Source: Nitrospirota bacterium
GTDB lineage: Bacteria > Nitrospirota > Nitrospiria > Nitrospirales > Nitrospiraceae
Reading direction: 5' to 3'
Length of the DNA stretch: 64,000 nucleotides
Assembly: GCA_040755395.1 (NCBI GenBank)
Contig: JBFMAX010000004.1
Coordinates: 248,001 to 312,000, forward strand
Positions 17,127 through 24,079 of the stretch are shown piece by piece. Each line of letters opens with the position of its first letter. Positions within the stretch are counted from its first letter, which is position 1. Below the pieces are notes generated by a model. It saw nothing but the letters and a program-made list of their open reading frames with translations. It did not search any database and was not told the DNA's origin. Position numbers and translations under genes: made by a program.

Positions 17127-18481
17127 AACAGGTTGCCGACATCCTCGTCGTAGACGACGAGGTGAATATTCGTAGCGCGCTGGTGACGATGCTGGAAAAG
17201 AAGGGCCACCGCGTGTGCGGGGTCGGGACCGGGGAAGAAGCGCTCGCGCATCTGGAGGAAGCTAGGGCGGACTTGGTGATCACCGATCTCAGGATGCCGG
17301 GAATCGGAGGCATGGAGTTCCTGCGCCGCCTGAAAGGCGCGTGGCCGGACACGGAGGTCGTCGTGATGACCGCCTACGGCTCCATTGATACGGCCGTGGA
17401 GGCGATGCGGTTGGGCGCGTACGACTATCTGACCAAGCCCATTGATCGGGAACGATTCCCCGTCGTGGTCGAGAAGGCGCTGGAGCGCCACTTTCTGGCG
17501 GCGGAAAACAAACAGCTCCGCGATCGTCTGGAGACGAGGACGCGCTTCGAACAGATGGTCGGCGCGAGCGAGCCCATGCAGCGCGTGTACGAGCTGGTCG
17601 ATCTGGTGGCGGGAAGCGACGTCACGATCCTGCTCACGGGAGAAAGCGGAACCGGCAAGGAGCTCGTCGCCCGGGCCATCCATCACAAGAGCGCGCGAGC
17701 GAACGGGCCCTTCGTCACGTTGAACTGCGGGGCTCTGCCGGAGAACCTCTTCGAAAGCGAGTTGTTCGGCTATGAAAAAGGGGCGTTTACCGGAGCCATG
17801 GCAACCAAGGTCGGCCGGTTTGAGCTGGCCGACGGGGGCACGCTGTTGCTCGACGAAGTGGGCGAGTTGTCCCTGAAGTCTCAGGTCGACTTTCTGCGGG
17901 TGCTGGAGACCAAAGAGTTTCGCCGGCTCGGCGGGACAAAGGTGATCACGGTGGACACGCGGATCATCGCCGCGACCAACCGGAACCTGGAGGAAGCCGT
18001 CAAGCGAGGCGAGTTCCGCGAAGATCTCTATTATCGATTGAATGTGGTGCCCATCAAACTTCCGCCGTTGCGTGAACGGGGAGAGGACATTCCGCTGTTG
18101 ATCGAACACTTTCTCCATGAATTTGCCGCGCGGCACAATCGGGAACCCAAGGAGATGTCGCGCGAGGCGATGCGACTGCTGCGGCTGTATGCCTGGCCGG
18201 GGAACATCCGGCAACTGCGCAACCTCCTCGAGCGGTTGGTCGTCACGGTGCGCGAGACCACCATTCAACCGCACCATCTGCCGGAGGAAGTGCAGGCCAG
18301 TCGGGAAGATGTCCGCACGATGGTGATCACGCTGGGCAGCTCGCTCGAGCAGATCGAACGGGAAGTGATCCGGCGCACCTTGGCCGAAGTGACGAACCAC
18401 CGGGAAAAGGCCGCGAAGCTGTTGGGGATCAGCCTGCGCGCGCTGCAATACAAGATCAAAGAATACGGAATACGAGACTGA
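17123..18481 (+). CDS. NtrC-family sigma-54 response regulator (REC-AAA-HTH)
   Basis: A 452-residue two-component activator, translationally coupled to its kinase by a four-base overlap. The receiver has D11-D12 and phospho-acceptor D55 (LVITDLRMP). The AAA+ domain carries GESGTGKE, an intact GAFTGA loop and LLLDEVGE. The C-terminal helix-turn-helix reads HREKAAKLLGISLRALQYKIKEYGI. It is a candidate regulator of the sigma-54 promoter at 19149, which lies downstream and drives the oxidoreductase-like operon. A TGCAA-N3-TTGCA palindrome occurs 101 bases past its stop. Confidence 0.94.
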   Translation: MKQVADILVVDDEVNIRSALVTMLEKKGHRVCGVGTGEEALAHLEEARADLVITDLRMPGIGGMEFLRRLKGAWPDTEVVVMTAYGSIDTAVEAMRLGAYDYLTKPIDRERFPVVVEKALERHFLAAENKQLRDRLETRTRFEQMVGASEPMQRVYELVDLVAGSDVTILLTGESGTGKELVARAIHHKSARANGPFVTLNCGALPENLFESELFGYEKGAFTGAMATKVGRFELADGGTLLLDEVGELSLKSQVDFLRVLETKEFRRLGGTKVITVDTRIIAATNRNLEEAVKRGEFREDLYYRLNVVPIKLPPLRERGEDIPLLIEHFLHEFAARHNREPKEMSREAMRLLRLYAWPGNIRQLRNLLERLVVTVRETTIQPHHLPEEVQASREDVRTMVITLGSSLEQIEREVIRRTLAEVTNHREKAAKLLGISLRALQYKIKEYGIRD

Positions 18482-18582
18482 TTCTTTCCACTATCCCGCC
18501 TGATTATCCGTTCACTGAATACCCGCCCGTTCCGCCGAGTGCGCGCATCCTGCGCGAGGCGGCGAAGCTTCCGATCCGTATC

Positions 18583-18595
18583 TGCAATTCTTGCA
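18583..18595. promoter_or_regulatory. Orphan TGCAA-TTC-TTGCA palindrome
   Basis: Same consensus as the enhancer sites at 13047 and 14611. No sigma-54 promoter with correct spacing lies 105-107 bp downstream; a GG...TTGC pair at 18687-18702 has a step of 14, not 12. It may be a distal site for the 19149 promoter. Confidence 0.5.
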
Positions 18596-19029
18596 CGGCT
18601 CGGGGTGCGATGAGGCGATCCGTTCTGTAGCCCCTCCACGTTCATACCATAAGCCCTCGATGTTCATCGATGTCATGCGTCGGCCCGGCTTCAGCACCTT
18701 GCCTGCAAAGGCACGATGAAGAAGCCTCTCGTCGAGAGACGTTGGGGCACCGTCAGTCAATGTGGCAGAGGCACAGGGTGACAAAGAACATTAGCAATCG
18801 TGCAAACGGGCGGGTGGGTTGGAGATCGTCTGCGCGTCGACCTGGGTCTCGGCTGTGGCCGCCACTGCGGTCTCGGAGATCCGGCTCAGGCTTTTCATCG
18901 AACTGGTCATGCTGGTCGCCGCAAACTCCGTGCTCCGCGACGACTGCCTCCTTTGGCGTTTGAAGCAACAGAGTCGTCAACGCGATGTCGGAGCATCGCG
19001 CCCGCATGTCTCGCAGAAACTCGTCAAGG

Positions 19030-19042
19030 TGCAGTTTCTGCA
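19030..19042. promoter_or_regulatory. Enhancer site (TGCAG-TTT-CTGCA) for the 19149 promoter
   Basis: A perfect inverted repeat differing from the TGCAA-type sites by one symmetric base change. It lies 106 bp upstream of the sigma-54 promoter, the same distance as at the other two loci. Confidence 0.62.
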
Positions 19043-19148
19043 TGGCAGGAGGGATCGGACGCCATCGGCGCACCGTTCCGTCCCTCTGCTATCGTCGAAC
19101 CCTCGGTAGTTCCTCGCGTGTCCATGTGACCATTCCTGCCGATCCTCG

Positions 19149-19164
19149 TGGCACCGACCTTGCT
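19149..19164 (+). promoter_or_regulatory. Sigma-54 promoter for the PorE-like/oxidoreductase operon
   Basis: TGGCACCGACCTTGCT is an exact TGGCAC-N5-TTGCT match. Transcription should start near 19175, some 85 bases before the GTG at 19259. This is the first promoter seen for the run of genes leading into the Ehr-like complex. Confidence 0.85.
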
Positions 19165-19258
19165 GAACGAGCCGACTCTTCAGAGAGACGCGCGCAGGAC
19201 AAGGTGATAGCCGTGGCGGCCGATCATCGGAAAACTGTTGAGCCGGGAGGAACACGCA

Positions 19259-19966
19259 GTGGGCGAAATGACGAACAAGAGTGCTGAGATGAAAAAGAAT
19301 GCCGATCGGATCATCGATGTGGGCCCGGCCGGGTTTCAACCACCGTCGGCGATGGAGATGGGCGTCACGGTCCCCGATCCGGGGTTCGGGCTGCTCTATG
19401 GCCGGCATGCACCGGAAGACGAGGTGATCGCGGAGGCCGCCCGGCAGCTCTTCACGCGGAAGAACCCGACGATTTTTCCCGGCCCCCTCTATCTGTGGGC
19501 GTGGCATCCCGACTGGATCGCCAAAGGGCAAGCGCTCTTGCGGCTGGCTGCCGAAATTCCCGGTGTCATGATCATCCCGATGCCCGACTACCGCGCGAAG
19601 TATCCGAAGATCGATCCCGAGGAAGCCATCAACCCCAATCATCCCAACCTGACGATCTGGGGGAACAAGATCGAAGCGGCGTTGTTCATCGGGATCCACT
19701 GCCACTATGCCAATCTGGCGTTGCGGATGGTGCGGGCGGGAACGAACTGCCTCACCATCGCCTTCTGCCACGATATCCACGAGGACGCCATGGTCAGCTT
19801 GCAGGATTTGGACGTCAAGAAGATGGACCATGTCATCGCCATCTTCCGCAAGGTCAGAAAAGAACTGGGGATCGCCATGCCGAAAGACGGGAAAACCGTC
19901 CGGCTCACCGGTACGCAGGTTCGAGCCAACCACGGTGTGGAATCGGTGAACCCGTTGGTGGCGTAG
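19259..19966 (+). CDS. PorE/ForE-like protein (CODH beta/ACS epsilon family), copy 1
   Basis: A 235-residue cytoplasmic protein of the family annotated as CO dehydrogenase beta subunit/acetyl-CoA synthase epsilon subunit (PF02552). In Aquificales and Nitrospira this family supplies the extra subunit of five-subunit pyruvate or 2-oxoglutarate:ferredoxin oxidoreductases. Typical blocks are NPTIFPGPLYLWAW, IIPMPDYRAKYPKI, NPNHPNLTIWGNKIEAALFIGIHCHYANLAL and GTNCLTIAFCHD. GTG 19259 is chosen because GGGAGG ends eight bases upstream. A paralogue at 22271 lies on the other side of the gamma/alpha fusion. Assignment to the family is by recognition of these blocks; its job without alpha and beta subunits is unknown. 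Confidence 0.78.
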   Translation: MGEMTNKSAEMKKNADRIIDVGPAGFQPPSAMEMGVTVPDPGFGLLYGRHAPEDEVIAEAARQLFTRKNPTIFPGPLYLWAWHPDWIAKGQALLRLAAEIPGVMIIPMPDYRAKYPKIDPEEAINPNHPNLTIWGNKIEAALFIGIHCHYANLALRMVRAGTNCLTIAFCHDIHEDAMVSLQDLDVKKMDHVIAIFRKVRKELGIAMPKDGKTVRLTGTQVRANHGVESVNPLVA

Positions 19967-20090
19967 AAACAGCGGAGATCGGTCGGCCGGATACGGCATG
20001 GGATTCGGGATGGGCTCGATGGGAGAGCGAGGAACGGAGGCGTCGCAAGCGCCGCTATCGCTAGGGCCGGATCAGCAGGAGGAGCAATCG

Positions 20091-20330
20091 ATGACGGCCG
20101 GAGAACGGAGCAGCCGGCTTCGTCGATTGCAAGATGCGGTCACGATCTGCCCGACCGATCTCACGACCCGCTGTGAGCTGGCAAGTTTGCTGGAGGTGCT
20201 GAACCAAAAGGAGGAAGCGCTCTTTCATTGGAAGGCGATTCTGGCCTGCAACCCGAATCATCTCGAAGCCTGGGAAGGCGTTGCGCGGTGCAGGGAAAAG
20301 CTGGCGCGAGGGCTTCCGCGCACGTGCTAG
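20091..20330 (+). CDS. Small TPR protein, 79 residues
   Basis: One complete tetratricopeptide pair plus flanking helices: CPTDLTTRCELASLLEVLNQKEEALFHWKAI followed by NPNHLEAWEGVARCREKL. AGGAGG precedes ATG 20091 at eight bases. It sits 124 bases after the PorE-like gene, in the transcript expected from the 19149 promoter. It resembles the small TPR proteins at 13615 and 14793, which also follow sigma-54 promoters. It is likely an adaptor or assembly factor; the partner is unknown. Confidence 0.75.
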   Translation: MTAGERSSRLRRLQDAVTICPTDLTTRCELASLLEVLNQKEEALFHWKAILACNPNHLEAWEGVARCREKLARGLPRTC

Positions 20331-20423
20331 GTGTGGAGCGGGCCGTGCTGGCTGCGTGAGGAATTCGTGGTTGCAACGGCCTCGTGATCGTCTGGTCGAC
20401 AACGGAAGAAAGGAGGTGAGAGC

Positions 20424-20501
20424 GTGGCGGCGAAAAGAAAGGCGAGTTCAAAGAAAGCCAAGACAAATCTTGCGAGTACAAAAAAGAAAAAGAAAAAGTA
20501 G
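20424..20501 (+). CDS. Lysine-rich 25-residue microprotein
   Basis: A 25-codon frame starting with GTG behind a near-perfect ribosome site (AAAGGAGGTGA, six bases away). The product starts VAAKRKASSKKAK and ends in a run of six lysines, with no acidic residue. Such peptides bind nucleic acid or acidic proteins, or can stall ribosomes through poly-lysine. It lies between the TPR gene and a small hypothetical gene in the same operon. Because codon 20-25 are AAA/AAG, a slippery A-rich stretch is also present. Real translation is plausible but unproven. Confidence 0.5.
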   Translation: MAAKRKASSKKAKTNLASTKKKKKK

Positions 20502-20528
20502 CAGGCAAGGATTTCGAGCGAGAGCGAC

Positions 20529-20798
20529 ATGGACATGCTCATCGTACAGCTTCCAAGGGGACGCACGGCCGTGGTGCGATGGAACGCGGAGACCGGCCGG
20601 GTGACGACGAATCATCCTGGGCTTCGTGTGACGGCGTTCAGAAACGGAGTCAGGGACTTCAGCGGCAAACTCGTGCTCCCGCATGCGGGACGTGAGTTCT
20701 TGTCGGCGCTCTATGACGCGCTGTTCCTGAGCGGCTATCAGGTGCGTTGGTGCCGGCCCGCCAGGGAGCTTGACCGCAGCGTACCTTCACTGGATTGA
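20529..20798 (+). CDS. Hypothetical protein, 89 residues
   Basis: No family recognised. The protein has an N-terminal beta-like stretch (MLIVQLPRGRTAVVRWN), a middle segment (HPGLRVTAFRNGVRDFSGKLVLP) and a C-terminal helix (FLSALYDALFLSGYQVRW). There are no transmembrane segments and one cysteine. It sits 14 bases before the gamma/alpha fusion gene and on the same strand, within the operon from 19149. Starts at 20529 or 20535 are both possible. A link to the oxidoreductase is suggested only by position. Confidence 0.55.
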   Translation: MDMLIVQLPRGRTAVVRWNAETGRVTTNHPGLRVTAFRNGVRDFSGKLVLPHAGREFLSALYDALFLSGYQVRWCRPARELDRSVPSLD

Positions 20799-20812
20799 CA
20801 GGAGGAGGTCCA

Positions 20813-22246
20813 GTGCCGCCTTTCACCGCTTGGCTTCCCGCACGACGGGATCATGAATCCGACCTTGTTCTAACTCTCGCGGGAGAGGGCGTCGTCGGAC
20901 TGAAAGAAGGCCTCTCCGCGCTCGAGCGGGCGCTGATCGCCGAAGGGTTCGACGTGATGGCGCAGAAAGGGCGTGCGGACGGGCAAGGGCGGCGCTCGAC
21001 CGTCCGCCTGCGGGTGTCGACGGAACCGGTCACGTCGATGGGCACTGGTTGTGACGTGTTGGTCTGCTTGGACGAGGGTGTGTCCCAACTGGCTCCATTC
21101 GGCCTGGCGCGGGGGAGCGTGCTGGTCTGTGAGCAAACGAGCCTGGCGAAGTTGTCGCCGGCGGCGAAAGAAGCGGGCGTGGTCACGTACCCCGTGCCGT
21201 TTACCGATCTCGGTCGCCAAGTCGGGAAGAACTTCTCGGGAAAAGGGCTGGTCGCCGTCGGCGCGGTGGCGCGGCTCTTGGGCATTCCGCGGGACACCGT
21301 GCGCAACTGGGTGACCATGGAATTCCGCCGCCGGTACGTGGACGCCGGGTTCAGGTACGCGGAGGAGCATCTCCCCAAACGTGATGTGTTTGCCCTTGAG
21401 CCGCCCCAAGCGGCCCTGCCCCGTGTGATCCTCGATGCCCATCAAGCGGTGCTGTTGGGGCTCGGCGTGTCGGAGTGCGGGTGCGGGCCGGCCTGCCTGT
21501 CCGGCCGTGAGCGGTCGCCGGACGAGTGGGTCGCCGCGCACGTGAGCGAGGCCCGGCAGCTCGTCTCGTCCCTCAAGAACCGGAGATTTCCCGGGGTGAC
21601 CGTGTATCGCGGCCCGGAGGCAAAAATGATGGTGATGGTGGGCGCCGATCCTACCGAGGCGCTGGCGGATGAGGATACGGGTCGCAACCAGGTCGTCCTA
21701 GTCGCGGCCGATCTCGCCGACGCGGTCCGGTTGATGGGAATCGCCCAGCGCCTTGTCCGGGACCAGGATATGGAAGTCTGGGTCGCGGTCGACGAAACGC
21801 TGGCGGGCCGGACGCAGAGCGTGCCCGTTCACACGCTCGAGCAGATGGCCAGCCACCCGCCGCCGGCACGCCGCGAAGGGATGCCTGCCGGGACCGCAGG
21901 CTGGCCGCTCAGCGTGGAGCAGGACGGTGGGCCCGGCGCCGAGGTCGGATATGTGACCTGGGGAGCGGCGCAAGGAGTCGTCCGTGAAGCGGTGGCGTTG
22001 TGCCGGAGTTTCGGACTGGCCGTCTCCGCGCTCTATCCGAAGGTGTTGAACCCGGCGCCGGTCGACGATATTCGATCCTTCGCCGCATCGGTCGGGCGCC
22101 TGGTCGTGGTGGAGCCGGGGCGGTCCGGGTGCTACACGAATTGGGTGGAGGCGCAGACCGGGCTCACTACCGCCACCATCGAGCCGGAGCCGGGAGCAGC
22201 CCTGACGCCGATGGATCTGTTCATGCGAGAAGGCCTCGGAGCGTAG
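20813..22246 (+). CDS. 2-oxoacid:ferredoxin oxidoreductase gamma domain fused to a degenerate alpha C-terminal part
   Basis: A 477-residue fusion. Residues ~15-205 are a POR gamma-type domain (LTLAGEGVVGLKEGLSALERAL, CDVLVCLDEG, YPVPFTDLGRQVG, VAVGAVARLLGIP). After a Cys-rich linker (CGCGPACL) come remnants of the alpha subunit: a segment like the end of its pyrimidine domain (AVRLMGIAQRLVRDQDMEVWVAVDETL) and a complete transketolase-C-like domain (VGYVTWGAAQGVVREAVALCRSFG...LYPKVLNP...LVVVEPGRSG). The thiamine-binding pyrimidine core is missing, and no beta subunit is in the window. GGAGGAGG precedes GTG 20813. It may be a scaffold or a regulatory oxidoreductase piece. Confidence 0.72.
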   Translation: MPPFTAWLPARRDHESDLVLTLAGEGVVGLKEGLSALERALIAEGFDVMAQKGRADGQGRRSTVRLRVSTEPVTSMGTGCDVLVCLDEGVSQLAPFGLARGSVLVCEQTSLAKLSPAAKEAGVVTYPVPFTDLGRQVGKNFSGKGLVAVGAVARLLGIPRDTVRNWVTMEFRRRYVDAGFRYAEEHLPKRDVFALEPPQAALPRVILDAHQAVLLGLGVSECGCGPACLSGRERSPDEWVAAHVSEARQLVSSLKNRRFPGVTVYRGPEAKMMVMVGADPTEALADEDTGRNQVVLVAADLADAVRLMGIAQRLVRDQDMEVWVAVDETLAGRTQSVPVHTLEQMASHPPPARREGMPAGTAGWPLSVEQDGGPGAEVGYVTWGAAQGVVREAVALCRSFGLAVSALYPKVLNPAPVDDIRSFAASVGRLVVVEPGRSGCYTNWVEAQTGLTTATIEPEPGAALTPMDLFMREGLGA

Positions 22247-22270
22247 AAGTCGAACAAAGGAGAACTTGAG

Positions 22271-22888
22271 ATGAAGCCTTATGAAATGACGGTCGGTCCG
22301 GAGGGGTATCTTCCTCCCGCGGTGTCGTCCAAAGGGGTGGTTCTGCCTTCCAAGGGGGAGGGGCTGGTGATGGGCCGGATCGTGCCGGAGCAGCAGGCGA
22401 TCGAGGAGGCGGCGCGGCGGCTCCTCTCGGCCACGAACCCCACCATCTTTCCCGGTCCGCTCGTCTTATGGGCCTGGAATGAGCAGGCGTCGCGCGAGGC
22501 CAAGGTGGTGAAGGCGCTGGCCGAGGCGGTCCCGGCCAGGGTCATCCCGATGGCGGATTATCGGCCGAAATATCCGAAGATCGTCCCGGAGCGGGAAATC
22601 AACCCGAACCACCCCAATCTCACCATCTGGAAGAATAAGATCGATGTCTGCCTTTTTGTCGGCGTCCATTGCCATCAGTCCAACATCGCGCTGAAGATCA
22701 TCCGAGGCGGAACCAATTGCTTCACGATCGCGCTCTGCACCTTCAACGGAGACGATGAAGCGCACATCACGATCCGCGATTTGACGGCTGAGACGATCCA
22801 GCGCATCGTCGATGCGGTGAAGCGATTGAAACAGACCAAGTCGCCCACCGGGTCGGACGGGCGATTCGCGCCGATGGGACGGGCATAA
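22271..22888 (+). CDS. PorE/ForE-like protein (CODH beta/ACS epsilon family), copy 2
   Basis: A 205-residue paralogue of the protein at 19259, sharing NPTIFPGPL.LWAW, YRPKYPKI, NPNHPNLTIW.NKI, GVHCHQSNIALKIIRGGTNC and TIAL. It has the shorter N-terminus typical of the five-subunit oxidoreductase epsilon proteins. AAAGGAG at eight bases marks ATG 22271, only 24 bases after the gamma/alpha fusion, so the two are co-transcribed. Two copies flanking a gamma/alpha fusion is unusual; a heteromeric complex is one reading. The conserved His-Cys-His (HCHQSN) could bind metal, but this is conjecture. Confidence 0.8.
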   Translation: MKPYEMTVGPEGYLPPAVSSKGVVLPSKGEGLVMGRIVPEQQAIEEAARRLLSATNPTIFPGPLVLWAWNEQASREAKVVKALAEAVPARVIPMADYRPKYPKIVPEREINPNHPNLTIWKNKIDVCLFVGVHCHQSNIALKIIRGGTNCFTIALCTFNGDDEAHITIRDLTAETIQRIVDAVKRLKQTKSPTGSDGRFAPMGRA

Positions 22889-22940
22889 GAAACAGTCAGC
22901 CAACAGCGGGCAGCGAATAGCGAAAAGCGAGCGGCAAGGG
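22889..22940. repeat. Intergenic AGCG-word repeat
   Basis: AACAGTCAGCCAACAGCGGG followed by AGCGAATAGCGAAAAGCGAG gives tandem variants of an 7-8 base word. It belongs to the intergenic word-repeat set, here with only one clear arm. Confidence 0.4.
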
Positions 22941-22971
22941 GACTCATGAGGTGTTGCGAGGAGGGATGCTG

Positions 22972-23904
22972 ATGAGAATGTTCGTGCAAGCGGTCTGTGT
23001 GGCGGTCATGAGCGGCTTGGCGGGGGCGGCGTGGGCCTACGAAGAAGTTCCTGTGCCGGAGGGAGGCGCCGTCGCCGGCACCGTGATCTTCGATGGAAAA
23101 GTCCCCAAGCCGAAAGGATACAACCTCACGACGTTGCCCGATCCGGTGTATTGCGGGCGTATTTCCGACGGACAGGGCTGGCGTATTCTGCAACCCTTCG
23201 ACGTGGGGCCAGCGGGTGAGTTTCGCGATGTGGTGGTGTATCTGGAAGGGGTCGAGAAGGGCAAGCCCTTTCCCGACAACGGTGTGCCCCAAATCCAGGC
23301 GAAAGATTGTCTGTTTCTCCCGTTCACCACGGTCGTGCGGGACAAACAATCGGTGACGGTGGTCAATATGGACCCGGTCATGCACGACATTCAGGCGTAT
23401 GAAACTTCACATTTGGGCCCCCGCGTGCTGTTCAACGTGCCGCTGCCGATGAACCCCCGGCATCCGCGGAACTTCAAGGACCGCAGCGAGGCCGCCCTGT
23501 ACCACAAACACATGGCCGGAGCGCCCATGAAGCAATTCGTCAACTTGAGCAAGGGCCGGCGGATCTTCGTCATGCAATGCGGCTTCCACGCATACATGGA
23601 AAGCTGGGGGCTGGCCGTCCAGAACCCGTATTATGCGAAGGCCGACGAGCAGGGCCGGTTCATCATCGCTGATGTGCCGCCGGGCACCTACACGTTGGCC
23701 ATTTGGCATCCGTACATTCGGACCGCGATCAGACAAACCGTGACCGTCGGTCCCCAACAGACGATCGAAACTCGCCTGGTGGTCCCGGCGCCGACCGGGC
23801 GGCTCTATGCCAATGAAGTATTGGACCATCCGTACAACCGGTACAGCGTCACGGAAGAAGTGAAGAAAGAAATCGAGCCGATGGTGGAAACCCAGCGTCA
23901 TTGA
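22972..23904 (+). CDS. Secreted cupredoxin-like protein with carboxypeptidase regulatory-like fold, copy 1
   Basis: A 310-residue periplasmic protein. Residues 1-21 are a signal peptide (VQAVCVAVMSGLAGAAWA). The body combines an N-terminal beta-sandwich (VAGTVIFDGKVPKPKGYN), a central cupredoxin-like region with likely copper ligands (H in NMDPVMHDIQAYE; CGFHAYM giving C-x2-H-x2-M), and a C-terminal carboxypeptidase regulatory-like domain (DVPPGTYTLAIWHPY). ATG 22972 follows GGAGGG at suitable spacing. A close paralogue sits at 38938 on the far side of the Ehr/multicopper oxidase block. Likely a periplasmic electron carrier or copper-binding partner; function inferred. Confidence 0.75.
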   Translation: MRMFVQAVCVAVMSGLAGAAWAYEEVPVPEGGAVAGTVIFDGKVPKPKGYNLTTLPDPVYCGRISDGQGWRILQPFDVGPAGEFRDVVVYLEGVEKGKPFPDNGVPQIQAKDCLFLPFTTVVRDKQSVTVVNMDPVMHDIQAYETSHLGPRVLFNVPLPMNPRHPRNFKDRSEAALYHKHMAGAPMKQFVNLSKGRRIFVMQCGFHAYMESWGLAVQNPYYAKADEQGRFIIADVPPGTYTLAIWHPYIRTAIRQTVTVGPQQTIETRLVVPAPTGRLYANEVLDHPYNRYSVTEEVKKEIEPMVETQRH

Positions 23905-24079
23905 TCCAACAAGCCCGGTCATCGCCTGGTGCTGCGCCCAACTGGTTGTTCCTGCCGGAAGATCGGCGCAGTGCCCCGTGGAGGCATCCGGATCCGACCG
24001 ATGCGCCTCTGTATGAGGATTCATCATCCATTCGCGCCGTTCCCGGTTCGGCCAAACCGATAGGACGCTCTCCGACCCC

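Larger units (their letters stand above)
18482..19258. other. Long non-coding stretch with enhancer sites and a sigma-54 promoter
   Basis: About 780 bases without a convincing gene. It contains a TGCAA-type palindrome at 18583, a variant at 19030 and a perfect sigma-54 promoter at 19149. Several open frames of ~100 codons cross it on both strands; none has a ribosome site, a recognisable domain or consistent codon bias. It may include the remains of a decayed gene. Confidence 0.5.

Noticed and set aside
18687-18702. A fourth enhancer-linked sigma-54 promoter (GG...CCTTGC)
   Set aside because: The GG-GC step is 14 bases, not 12, and the distance to the enhancer differs from the other three loci.
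18753-19073. A 106-codon minus-strand gene
   Set aside because: It crosses an enhancer palindrome, has no ribosome site, and composition changes after about 45 codons. It may be a gene remnant but cannot be supported.
19259-22888. A complete CO dehydrogenase/acetyl-CoA synthase or pyruvate:ferredoxin oxidoreductase
   Set aside because: Only epsilon-like, gamma and partial alpha domains are present. There is no CODH catalytic subunit, beta subunit or ferredoxin domain in the window.
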